64,000 nucleotides of DNA from Diplonema papillatum (Eukaryota > Euglenozoa > Diplonemea > Diplonemida > Diplonemidae), in contig JAPJBO010000252.1 in NCBI GenBank assembly GCA_030068145.1, forward strand, positions 62,001 through 126,000, in the 5' to 3' direction. This document shows, piece by piece, positions 21,820-31,221 of the stretch. The notes below the pieces were generated by a model. It searched no databases, had not been told where the DNA came from, and saw only the letters and a program-made list of their open reading frames with translations. Position numbers and translations under genes: made by a program. How positions within the stretch are numbered: the stretch's first letter is position 1; each line of letters opens with the position of its first letter.

Positions 21820-22692
21820 TTTTGTGTTTCCGACGATCCCGAATGGACGTACAGATTGGTGTCTTTCGACCTTTTGTATGCTTGTGAATTTCAGCTTAGT
21901 GCGTGCTTGTGGTGATCGGTGGGGTTCCCTTTTTTTTGGGTTTTTGTGTTTCCGACGATCCCGTGGGACGTACAGATTGGTGTCTTTCGACCTTTTGTTT
22001 GTTTGTGAGGTTCAGCTTGGTGCGTGTGGTCGGTGGGGGTTGGGGGGGGGTTGGATAGGAAGCTCTACTGTATAGGGCTAGACTTTAATTCATGCTTTTT
22101 TTTTTTATCGCAGGGCGCCTGACCGGATTATTTTGTGCGCGCCTCGTGCTTCTTCCTGCAGGTTTCGCTCATGAACACAGACCATTCCATCAGTTAGGGC
22201 CTGACATAGGACCGGGGCTTCGTGAGTAGGCATCAGGGTGCCGCAGCGTCTGGGGGCGCAGTAGGTACGAAAGGCAAGTGTCAGTAGTCCCACTTTTCCT
22301 TGCGAGTGTCGGAGCAAGGGTGGACGGAGGCCCGGGCCTCGGCGGCAAGAGCCACCGGGAGAACGAGAGAGAGAGAGGGAGAGAGGAGCGGCGACAGCTG
22401 CTCGACAGGTTCTACACGTTTCTCTCAGCTTCCGTTGCAGGGGTGTATGGGGTCCCGGGGGGTTTTGGAGGTTTTTTTCCTGACCGGGGGTCCCGGTTTT
22501 GTGTTTCCGACGATCCCGTGGGACGTACAGATTGGTGTCTTTCGACCTTTTGTTTGTTTTGTGAGGTTCAGCTTGGTGCGTGGGCGGGGGGGGGGTTGGA
22601 TAGGAAGCTCTACTGTATAGGGCTAGACTTTAATTCATGCTTGAGCCAGGATGCCCACTCCGCAGCCTTTCCGCTGGGCTCTCGGTAGCTGA
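21820..22692 (+). repeat. Dispersed repeat family G, three units in a row
   Basis: Units at about 21820-21925, 21944-22104 and 22496-22692 share GTGTTTCCGACGATCCC, GACGTACAGATTGGTG, TCTTTCGACCTTTTG and GGTTCAGCTTGGTGCG. Two of them end in the GGAAGCTCTACTGTAT block. A family F segment B piece lies between them at 22136-22205. The opening TTTCCGACGATC also occurs alone near 168, 46727 and 54808. Confidence 0.7.
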
Positions 22693-23635
22693 TCCGCTCG
22701 CATACACTTTTCATTACAGTGGCGTTGCGCGCTGCGAAGTCGTCATTGATTGGCCAGTACGTCACGTAGCTTTCACGTTTTTTTCAAACTTTCGTACAGG
22801 GCAATAACTGTGGCAAACGGCCCATGTTTGCCACCCATTTTGGGTCTGGAAATGGCTTATTGGCAAATTCTATCTCATCTGTCTCCGACTACACAAACCA
22901 ACCCTCGAAGAAAAGTGCATGTGCAGTGAAAGTTTGAAAGAAATCCCTGTGTGAGAGTTAGAAAAAAAGTTGCGTTTTCGAAACCCCGGGTCCGGGGTCC
23001 CGGGTTACATACACACCCTGTTCCGTTGTTTGGTTATTTGTTTGGGTAGCGGCTGCGGTAGCCCCTGCCTGCGGACTCTGACAAGTAGGATAAGGGGGAG
23101 ACAAAACACTTCAGCTACAATATACGGGTCACATGATGTTGGCTGCACAGGCAAATCAGTTCCCTCCAGGGTAGTCGATGCCCACCTCCCTTCTGGTCCC
23201 AACTGTCATTCTACTCGAGAGTTGACGACAGCCGCTACTACCTGTCAGACTGTTGCTGTCTTTTCAAGCGCAGCTACGAATACACCTACGGCTGGCGGCT
23301 TCCGAACCTTTTGTGAACGGTGTACCAGGCCTCTAGCTAAAGACACACTGCACTGTCGAAGCGCGAGGGGTTCTGACGGTGCAAATACATTTTACAAACA
23401 ACAAAGGCTGGCAAGCCCGTCGCTGTGGAAACCACGTCGGAAAAAACAGGCGGGAACCACAACGCACGCGTGTCGGTGGATATCACACGAAAAGGCTCTC
23501 TATGTGACAACTGGGGGATGTCTTGGGGTAACTGGGGGGAAGATGGAGGCGGCTACGAACCCCAGCGGCACAGCCCACCGTCGAAAGGGATGCGCAGCCG
23601 TAACTGGATTTGTCGGCGGGAAAATTGGAGAATCT
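22693..23635. other. Spacer without recognised genes
   Basis: A long plus-strand frame (22970-23800) shows no domain and continues into the array of gene 3' ends, so it is not called a gene. Confidence 0.4.
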
Positions 23636-23639
23636 AGAG

Positions 23640-24436
23640 GTTGCCAGGCCGCCTGTTGTACACGCTGGGTACGTACTCGGCGGGTTGCTCCGGTGACCGT
23701 TGTACGGCGCAATTTGCAAGCGGTACGAGGTAGCTCCTGGCCAACAGCCGTACAGTGTGCGGGAGGTAGTCAGGCCGAGGGGCACGCACCGGGCTACTAA
23801 ACGAACGTAAACCGGCTCACCTGTGGTACAAGCTGGGTTGTTGGCGCAGTTTGCGAGTGGTAGGGGAAGTAGAGGTGGGCAGGTCCACGGAGTCCTACGA
23901 GCAGTGCGAAAGGCAGCCAGGCCCAGGGGCACGGCTCATGACTACTACCTCTGGGACACGCTGGGGTACGCACTCGGCGGCGGCTTTCCCCGGTGACCGA
24001 TGTACGCCGCAATTTGCAAGCGTAGTCAGGCCCAGTGCATAGCTCCTGGCCAGCCGTACAGTGTGCGGGAGGTAGTCAGGCCGAGGGGCACGGCACCGGG
24101 CTTCGAAACGAACGTAGACCGGCTCACCTGTGGTACAAGCTGGGTTGTTGGCGCAGTTTGCGAGTGGTAGGGGAAGTAGAGGTGGGCAGGTCCACGGAGT
24201 CCTACGAGCAGTGCGAAAGGCAGCCAGGCCCAGGGGCACGGCTCATGGCTACTAAGAGAACGTGGGTCCGGTTCACCTCTTGTGTACACGCTGGGGTACG
24301 CACTCGGCGGCGGGTTGCCCCGGTGACCGTTGTACGCCACAATGTGCAAGCGGCACGAGAGGCAGTCGGGCCCATGGGCACGGCTCCTGGCTACCCAGCG
24401 CACCAGGTCCGGCTACTGAGAGAACGTGGGCCCGGC
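23640..24436 (-). repeat. Tandem array derived from the 3' end of the USP-like gene
   Basis: About six units spaced ~130-180 bp apart, at roughly 23645, 23812, 23940, 24121, 24272 and the gene end at 24437. Several units keep GGCTCACCTGTGGTACAAG, which on the minus strand is the gene's last codons (LYHR) and its TGA stop. A higher-order copy of ~195 bp is almost identical at 23746-23940 and 24051-24247, about 306 bp apart. The units therefore combine terminal coding sequence and 3' flank, repeated in the same orientation directly downstream of the gene. Confidence 0.8.
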
Positions 24437-27400
24437 TCACCTGTGGTACAAGTTGGGATACGGCGCGGAATGCGAGAGGTAGTCGGGCCGGGCGTGCGCC
24501 GGCTGGGGCCGCTCGTCCCCGTAGTCCTTCGCATACCCGTAGGTCCGCCTCGCCGCCACCCCGGCGGCCCCTGCAGCATCGTGCGTGTGCAACGGCCTGT
24601 GCCTGGACGCGGCGGACGCGTACGGAGCGTCGCGACCGTACACGCCGCCGCCGAACGCGATCCCATCGGGCCGCCGGACCGCGGCGTCGCTCGCCCCGTA
24701 GCGGTCGATGCCGAGCGTCCTTTCCAGCGCGGCGCGCCCGCGGAGAGGGTCGTCGCCCGGGCGCTGCGGCAGCCCTTCGGCGGCGGCGTGGAGCTGGTCG
24801 AAGCCGGTGGCATACTTCGGGGGGTCCGGCGACGCCAAGTAGTGGTCCTGGCTCCGGTCTTGCCTTCTCGACGCACCGTACGGCTCGCACGCACTCACAG
24901 CCGGGTTCCGCAGCCTCGACGGGTCAGACACCAGCGAGTGGGAGAAGGGGCCTTGCCGTGAAGCGGTATACGATGACTCAAACACATCGGCGGCACGCGC
25001 ATCCTGCGGTTGGGACGGCGGTCTGGAAAGGTGATCAGACGACAATGATGAGTATTGACGGTCTTGCCTCAATGGAGCACCATACGACGACACATGCACA
25101 TCGGCCCGCGCGTCCTGCGGCTGCGACGGCGGCGTCCGGATCGGGCGCGACGCCCGGGCCTCCGCCACCGCCAGCAGCGCCTCTTTCGCGGCCCGGAACT
25201 TGGCCAGCCGCTCGCTGACTTCGCGCTCGCGCCGGCGCAGGGCCGCTTCGGGGTCCCGCGCGGCGGGCCGCGGCTCCTCTTCGGCCGAAGGGGCCGGCGG
25301 CGTGCAGGGCTCGTGCCGTCGGATGCCGACGAACGACGAGTGTCGAACCGGTTCCTCCGCAAAAGAAGCGTGCCGCCTCTCCGCCGGCTGCGGGGAAGCT
25401 TGGCCAGAGGCCGCGGTCGACGATTCCCGGGCCGACGGCTCGTCTCTCTGCGCGGTGTGCTTCGGCGCAGAGGCAGAACCCACCCCGGGGCCGTGATCCC
25501 GTTTGCCGTCCCCCGACGGCTGCCTGTGCCCTGCGCTATGCGGCGCCGGTTCCGACGCGGAAACGAACGCCGGAAGCCCGGGGGAAGGGGTTGTTGTCTT
25601 CGGGTGCGTGTCGTAGACGGGTTCCTGGTGGTGGAACGCAGGTTGCTGCGCGGAGGTCGACCACTCGTCTGCGACTGCGTACTGAAAAAGAGCCCGGTGG
25701 CTGGGCTCGGTGCGGGGCGTCTCGGTGGACAAAGCTGGCGCGGTCCTTCTTGACTCTCTAGGCAACGAGTCTGCAAAAGCACGGTGGTGGGGCGGTTTAG
25801 AAAGCGCCGGTGATGTCAGAGAAGCAGACGAGCCAGAGGAGCGAGCGTCTACGAAGTCGTGACGGGGGGTCGACTGTTCAGTTTCCCGGGCTGTTGCATA
25901 CGGCCGAGACGATGCGGTGTGCTGCCCGTCATTCAACAGCATAGGTGAGGAGAGAGAGGTTGAAGAGTCGACAGATCCGGCATCTCTCGGTTCGTGGCGG
26001 GATCGGGTTGTCGTGGAGGGCAGAGACGACGCGGCAGGCTTCGCTTCATTCAACAGCGTCCGGGGGTCTTCGCTGGGTCGTGCGATCGCCGGTGAGGCCA
26101 GAGAGGTGGAAGAGTCGGCGTCCCTCGGTTCGTGGCGGGATCGGTGCGTCGCGGAGGACAAATACGGCATCGTTTTCCTCGCCTCTCGTATCAACGAGTC
26201 CGCGAAGGCGCGGACGTCTTGGGCTTGCGACGGCTTGGCGACTGCAGGTGAGGTCAAAGAAGCAGACGAGCCGACGGAGCAAGCATCCGGCTGCTGATTC
26301 TGCTCGGTTCTACTAGGCGCTGGGTACGACGGGATTGATGTGGTGTCCTTGACTTCCGGGTCAGAAAAGGCTGAGTAGGTGCGAACGTCGTGGTAGGACG
26401 CCGTCAGCGGAGATGCCGACGAAGTGGACGAATCGAGGATCCCGGCGAGCTCCTGTCGCTGCGACGTGGCAGCGGATGCCGCCGAAGCCGTTCTCCCCGC
26501 ATCCCTCAACGCGGAACCCGCGTCGTCGCTCCGGACCAGCCCTTCCCATGCCCGCCGCACGCCCGAAACGCTCGGCGCCTCGGGCGGCGCCGTGGCGGTC
26601 TCGCGGCCGGTGCCCAGGCATTGGCGCGCCTTGCTTCCTTTTTCATCGTCCCCGGCTCTCTTGCCCGCGTCGCCACCCTTCGAAGCCGGCGCGGCGGCCG
26701 CCGCCGGCTGCCCGGCCGCGGGTTTGTCTTCAAACGCCTCGGCCAGGCTGCGAACGACGCCATCCTGCCTGCGCCCGGCGACGGTCGCTGCGGGGCGGGC
26801 GCGGGACGACGACGCCCGAGACGACGCGGATCCGGACGAAGACGTGAGCCCTTGCGTGCTCGACGAACCTCGGGTGCCTGGGGTAGCAGCAGGCTGCGCC
26901 TGCTTCCGGGACGTCGTAGACGGTACGCGTGCAGGCGTTCCCCGGGCCGACTTGTGCGCAGTCACATGCGACGCTGACGGCTGGGTGGTAGACACCCGGA
27001 TGCCCGTGGCGTGGCTGTCCCTGGAACACGCCCGTCGCACCGGCGCAGGCGCACCGCTGGCCGCGCCCGTGCTTCTAGTTGACGGCTGGAGGCCTGTCGT
27101 CGCTGATTTGACGACTGGTATCGGGCTCGACAGGTTCGCCGCCGCCTTCGGCGGCTGCCTTGAAGACGCCCTCGGCCTCTGGTAGCTGGACGTGTGCGCG
27201 CCGCGGCTCGCCCGCTCCCTCTGCCCCGGCGGCCCGGACGCCGGCGCGGCTTCGAGAAGGCACACGTCCTCTTGCAGCAGTTTGCTGATGATCTCGTTAT
27301 TCAGGCGCTCTTCTTCGTCCTTCGTCAGCGCCCCGGCCGACGGAGGCTCGGCGGCCTTGGCGGGCGGCGCGTCCTTCCCGGCGCCCCAGCTCGCCTCGCG

Positions 27401-29860
27401 CGCGAGAAGTCGCTCCGACGCCCGCTTCTCCTCCTCCCGGTCCGCCCGGATCAGCTTCTCGATCAGCTCCTGGCTCAGCCGCTCCTCTTCCTCCGCGGCG
27501 GTGCGCGCGCCGCGCTGCCGGTCGCGGCCGCCGGCGGGCGGCGCCATCGCATCCTGCGCAGCAGCTGCCGCCGCCGGTTGGCTATCCCGCTGGCTATCCC
27601 GCTGGCTATCCCGCTGGCTATCCCGCTGGCTTTCTCGCTGGCTTTCTCGCTGGCTATCCCGCTGGCTATCCCGCTGGCTTTCTCGCTGGCTATCCCGCTG
27701 GCTATCCCGCTGGCTATCCCGCTGGCTTTCTCGCTGGCTATCCCGCTGGCTATCCCGCTGGCTATCCCGCTGGCTATCCCGCTGGCTATCCCGCTGGCCC
27801 GTCGGCTTCGCTTCGTCGCCCTCCGCCGACCCGGTCGGCGACCGGTGCGCCGACGACAAGGCGCTGGCAGTCGACGCCTTGTCGTGGTCGGACCGCGTGA
27901 GCCCGCCGTCGCTTTCGGATGCCTCCGCGGCTCGTCGGGTCGGAGTGGGCGTAGGTGCCACTTTGGTTGCAGCAGGCGTGTACTGCTGTTCTTGTAGTTG
28001 CTGTTGTTGTTGTTGTTGTGGTGGTAGAGATGCGTCGCTTTCAGATGAGCCTCCAGCTCGCGCGGTTGGGGTAGGCGTGGGTGTCACTTTGGTTGCAGGG
28101 GGCGCGCCTTGCTGTTCTTGTTGCTGTTCTTGCTGTTGCTGATGTTGCTTTCGTAGCGGTGGTAGGGATGGCGATTCTGCGTCGCTTTCAGGTGCGCCTC
28201 CAGCTCGCGCGGTTGGAGTAGGCGTCGGAGTCGCTTCGGTAGCAGCAGAAGGCTCTTTTCCGGACGCCGTCTCTGCGGCCTTCTGAGCAGGACGGTGTTC
28301 TGGTGTCTCTTCTTGGACTGTCGAAGATGCGCCCTCACGGAGTGGCAATCCTGGCGCGACATCTTGAGCCGCGGTATCATCTGTTGAGTCAATGGGCTGA
28401 CGCTGACACCCTGAAGGGCTCGTGGGGGAGCCTGTGGGATCAGGGTGGTATGGAGGGTTTTCGGCGGCGGGGGGAGCAGCACTCAGTTTCAACCGTAAAA
28501 CGGGCGGTTGATTGCTCTTGTGGTTGTTGGAAGACCCTGTTGTTGACACCGCCGGTTCGTTCCTCGGTTCCCTGTCCTCCCCCTCATCTGAATCCTCGAG
28601 GTCTACGTCCGAGCTGTCGTCGAGCAGCTCGTCGGGTATCTCCGAAGAAGAATCCACGAACGAAACCCGCTCTGCTTCCTCAACCTTCGGCGCCTCGCCA
28701 ACGACTTGCCGACGCAAACCCCACAGCACCGCGTCCCACTCCCCCGGAGGCGGGTCGCACCCGGGTGAATAAAACAGCAGAGACGGCAAATACTGCTGCG
28801 ATACGACGTGCCCGCGCATGCTCGCGAAGTCGCCTACCTGCACGATGTACGTGTCGTCCGTGTAGTACCACACTCCGGTATCCGGGTTCTTGAAGTACCC
28901 CGCGTAGTGCGACCAAGGGTAGTACACGACGATGCCAGTGAGCTCCGCCCATGCTTCTGAGGCCGGGAGGTGCTTGAAGATCTTGAGGTCGGGGAGAAGC
29001 GCTTTTTCGTCGAGGGAGCAGCAGAGGGACGTGAATTCGTCGTGGGACGGTTGCCGTGGAGGCCAGTTCAAGCCGACCGCGAAGACTTGAGGCGGCGGGG
29101 TGAACTGGGCTTCGGTGTGGACGACGGTGGACCGCTGGGGTTGGGTGGCGTTGGGTGCGATCGTGGGGCACAGCGGGTTCTCGCAGTGCCCCGGCGCGGC
29201 GTCGGTGGTCCCCGCGAATCGGTCGAAGATGCGGTACGGTTTACGGTCGGCATCTGTGAACAGGTCGGATGCGGTTGCGAACCACGTGTTCAGCCAGTAC
29301 CGCCGGACGCGCGCCACCGTCTTGCACACGGTGCACTCCGCCTTCGCCTCGACGCCGACGGACAGCGACGAATGGATCCAGCAAAACTGGTCGTCCTTCA
29401 CGCACGCGAACTCCGCCTCCTCGTCCACGCCGGTCCCCTCGCCGCCCTTCGAGACGCACGCTTCGTGTAGCTGCTTCAGCAACTCTTCGTACGCCTCCGT
29501 CGCGTCATTGCGGCCGCCTTCCCTCAGGCTGCTGCTCCCCGAATTCGACTCGAGCGCCTGCTTCAAAAACCAGGCGTCGAGCTCCTTATGCCCTTGCCGT
29601 TGCCGGAGGACCAGCTTCTTGAACTCGCAGTATATGCACCGCCGGCTGCGGCTCGCGGAGCAAGTGTGCAGGCTGCTCGCGGCGATGAGGTCGTCGTCGA
29701 ACCCGGGGATGTTGAGCAGGGCCTGGACGATGACGTTGAGGAAGCAGTTGTTCTCCAACGGGTTGTTCACGAGCCCAGGGGGCGTCGCGTTGCGCGGAGT
29801 GCGCGGCGTTTGGCTGTACCGGGGCGTTCGTGGCGTGGCGCATTTCATGACCGCCGTCAT
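24437..29860 (-). CDS. Divergent ubiquitin-specific protease-like protein with long disordered tail
   Basis: A 1,807-residue protein in one uninterrupted frame. Residues ~28-365 form a USP (C19) domain. The Cys box reads GLVNNPLENNCFLNVIVQAL with the nucleophile at C39. The His box is YYPWSHYAGYF (H318) followed by WYYTDD (D335/D336). C176-x2-C and C226-x4-C resemble the USP zinc ribbon. The 'NxPxxNxCFLN' form of the Cys box and the lack of Gly before the His resemble the USP53/USP54 and plant UBP-like branch rather than standard USPs. All three catalytic positions are present, so it may cleave ubiquitin, but members of that branch need testing. The other ~1,400 residues are low complexity: an acidic Ser/Glu stretch (~405-425), Pro-Thr and Gln runs (~560-635), 18 tandem RDSQ/RESQ units (~688-760), charged helices, and imperfect SRHEPRDA..SSxSLxSP repeats (~1190-1330). 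The tail may bind partners. The ATG at 29860 is the first in frame; M5 is an alternative. Confidence 0.85.
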   Translation of the reverse strand: MTAVMKCATPRTPRYSQTPRTPRNATPPGLVNNPLENNCFLNVIVQALLNIPGFDDDLIAASSLHTCSASRSRRCIYCEFKKLVLRQRQGHKELDAWFLKQALESNSGSSSLREGGRNDATEAYEELLKQLHEACVSKGGEGTGVDEEAEFACVKDDQFCWIHSSLSVGVEAKAECTVCKTVARVRRYWLNTWFATASDLFTDADRKPYRIFDRFAGTTDAAPGHCENPLCPTIAPNATQPQRSTVVHTEAQFTPPPQVFAVGLNWPPRQPSHDEFTSLCCSLDEKALLPDLKIFKHLPASEAWAELTGIVVYYPWSHYAGYFKNPDTGVWYYTDDTYIVQVGDFASMRGHVVSQQYLPSLLFYSPGCDPPPGEWDAVLWGLRRQVVGEAPKVEEAERVSFVDSSSEIPDELLDDSSDVDLEDSDEGEDREPRNEPAVSTTGSSNNHKSNQPPVLRLKLSAAPPAAENPPYHPDPTGSPTSPSGCQRQPIDSTDDTAAQDVAPGLPLREGASSTVQEETPEHRPAQKAAETASGKEPSAATEATPTPTPTARAGGAPESDAESPSLPPLRKQHQQQQEQQQEQQGAPPATKVTPTPTPTARAGGSSESDASLPPQQQQQQQLQEQQYTPAATKVAPTPTPTRRAAEASESDGGLTRSDHDKASTASALSSAHRSPTGSAEGDEAKPTGQRDSQRDSQRDSQRDSQRDSQRESQRDSQRDSQRDSQRESQRDSQRDSQRESQRESQRDSQRDSQRDSQRDSQPAAAAAAQDAMAPPAGGRDRQRGARTAAEEEERLSQELIEKLIRADREEEKRASERLLAREASWGAGKDAPPAKAAEPPSAGALTKDEEERLNNEIISKLLQEDVCLLEAAPASGPPGQRERASRGAHTSSYQRPRASSRQPPKAAANLSSPIPVVKSATTGLQPSTRSTGAASGAPAPVRRACSRDSHATGIRVSTTQPSASHVTAHKSARGTPARVPSTTSRKQAQPAATPGTRGSSSTQGLTSSSGSASSRASSSRARPAATVAGRRQDGVVRSLAEAFEDKPAAGQPAAAAAPASKGGDAGKRAGDDEKGSKARQCLGTGRETATAPPEAPSVSGVRRAWEGLVRSDDAGSALRDAGRTASAASAATSQRQELAGILDSSTSSASPLTASYHDVRTYSAFSDPEVKDTTSIPSYPAPSRTEQNQQPDACSVGSSASLTSPAVAKPSQAQDVRAFADSLIREARKTMPYLSSATHRSRHEPRDADSSTSLASPAIARPSEDPRTLLNEAKPAASSLPSTTTRSRHEPRDAGSVDSSTSLSSPMLLNDGQHTASSRPYATARETEQSTPRHDFVDARSSGSSASLTSPALSKPPHHRAFADSLPRESRRTAPALSTETPRTEPSHRALFQYAVADEWSTSAQQPAFHHQEPVYDTHPKTTTPSPGLPAFVSASEPAPHSAGHRQPSGDGKRDHGPGVGSASAPKHTAQRDEPSARESSTAASGQASPQPAERRHASFAEEPVRHSSFVGIRRHEPCTPPAPSAEEEPRPAARDPEAALRRREREVSERLAKFRAAKEALLAVAEARASRPIRTPPSQPQDARADVHVSSYGAPLRQDRQYSSLSSDHLSRPPSQPQDARAADVFESSYTASRQGPFSHSLVSDPSRLRNPAVSACEPYGASRRQDRSQDHYLASPDPPKYATGFDQLHAAAEGLPQRPGDDPLRGRAALERTLGIDRYGASDAAVRRPDGIAFGGGVYGRDAPYASAASRHRPLHTHDAAGAAGVAARRTYGYAKDYGDERPQPAHARPDYLSHSAPYPNLYHR
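27580..27798 (-). repeat. 12-bp minisatellite encoding (RDSQ/RESQ)18
   Basis: Eighteen in-frame 12-bp units inside the USP-like gene, 14 RDSQ and 4 RESQ. The unit length keeps the frame, so changes in copy number would lengthen or shorten the tail without breaking the protein. Confidence 0.95.
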
Positions 29861-30944
29861 GCGCGCAACCGGAAGGACAGAGCGCGCACAGGTAGATGCG
29901 CCGGGTCAACCAACTCCCCGCTCGTGAACCCCGCGAGAGCACGAGCAAGGCTCTGTCTGCACTTCGCAACTAGTCGGAAAAGTCTGAAATCTTCTCAAGA
30001 TCCACGGACCCTATACGACAAATGAAGACAGTGGCTTTTTATTTCGGTTGTCTAGGGCGCGCTCTTTTTCTTCGAAGACTACAAAAAAAGGGGGGGGGGG
30101 CGGGGGAGGGGTGCGCAGTATTCTCGGTGCCAACTTATCTTGCTTGCGGTGGGAGGGAAGTTTTGTTCTTCCAACTTTCTATTTTCCTTTTTGTTATTAT
30201 TTCTAGTGAACGATTCTTTCGCTTTGTTTCCTTGTTTCTTCTGTTTGGTCTTCTTTTTGCCACCTTACCCTTTTTTGTACTGGTGCGGGTGTGTTTTCCT
30301 GTTTGGTGTTGACATCAAGAGAGTTGAAGTATCGTTAAAGAGTAGGGCTTGCTGGTGCAACCCGCGCCGCGAGTAGTATGCTGAAATGGGGAGCACAAGG
30401 AGGGTGAGGTGAACAGTCAAAACAAGAAGCACGAGTCGACTTCTTCATCATCAGCTCCGGGCGGCGTCGTTCCTCTTCCTTTACCGGTGCGGACGATGAG
30501 GGGGGGATGTCGCTCACGTCGAAATCAGATTGTCCCCGCGTTTAGAAGTGCCTGGGAAAGGGCGGGTGGCCCCCATCTCCGACTCCTCGCTCAGTTCTCA
30601 GGTTGGCAGAGTATTCCGGCGCCTCGCCTAACCATTGGTTGGGCTGTGTCATGCTGCCCTGCGTGCATTCGGCGGTGTACCGCGCGTGCGGGCAATCGCA
30701 AGCTTGCAAACCGAAAAAGGCCGAAGGTCGGAAACATTACGAATGGGTGCGCGATCCACCAGTGAAACGGTCGGCTGTGTAAATGTCAGATATCTGGGGG
30801 ATATGTCCGCATGACGGCTCTTTCACAGAAAAGCATGGACTTTCGTTTGCGCGCACCTGTTTTGACATGCTACACGTGTCGCTGCACACTCCCACTGCCT
30901 TCTTTGCAGTGAGTAAAATCTTTGTGCCAGAATAGATACCGGAC
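29861..30944. other. Spacer between the USP-like and LRR genes
   Basis: On the minus strand, upstream of the USP-like ATG, possible acceptors include ACTTTTCCGACTAG near 29970. No T-tract is as strong as those of the other genes. The rest has G- and T-rich simple sequence (30085-30110, 30165-30300) and no recognised gene. Confidence 0.4.
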
Positions 30945-31200
30945 TCCGGCCCCTCTTCAACCTTGGCGGCCGAGACGAGAGACACGTCGGCATCGAACGC
31001 GTACAGGAGAGCTTAGCAATTCGATGAGATGCCAAATCCTGTTGTTGCCGAGGTATTACCCTTGCAACGTCCACGTACGTGCACTGAGGAATGTGCTGCA
31101 GACAGACGTGGCTAACGCAACCATGGAGTGCTGCTTCGGGACAACGCGATGTAGAACGGTGTGCACTGTCGCACGGAACACGCTACAGCCAGTCCTCGAG
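30945..31200 (-). pseudogene. Decayed copy of the 3' end of the LRR/flavoprotein gene
   Basis: Aligns in order with 31262-31540 of the neighbouring gene at an offset of ~317 bp (for example GAGACGAGAGACACGTCGGC against CAAACGAGAGACAAGTCGGC; GATGAGATGCCAAATCCTG against GATGAGGTGCGGGATGCTG). Many substitutions and small deletions break the frame. Same orientation as the gene and directly downstream of it, so it is a tandem duplicate of the terminal exon region. Confidence 0.75.
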
Positions 31201-31221
31201 CCACTCTATCTTGCTGAACTT

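Noticed and set aside
22970..23800. 276-residue plus-strand open frame
   Set aside because: No domain, opposite strand to all genes, and its 3' third is inside the array of USP-like gene ends.
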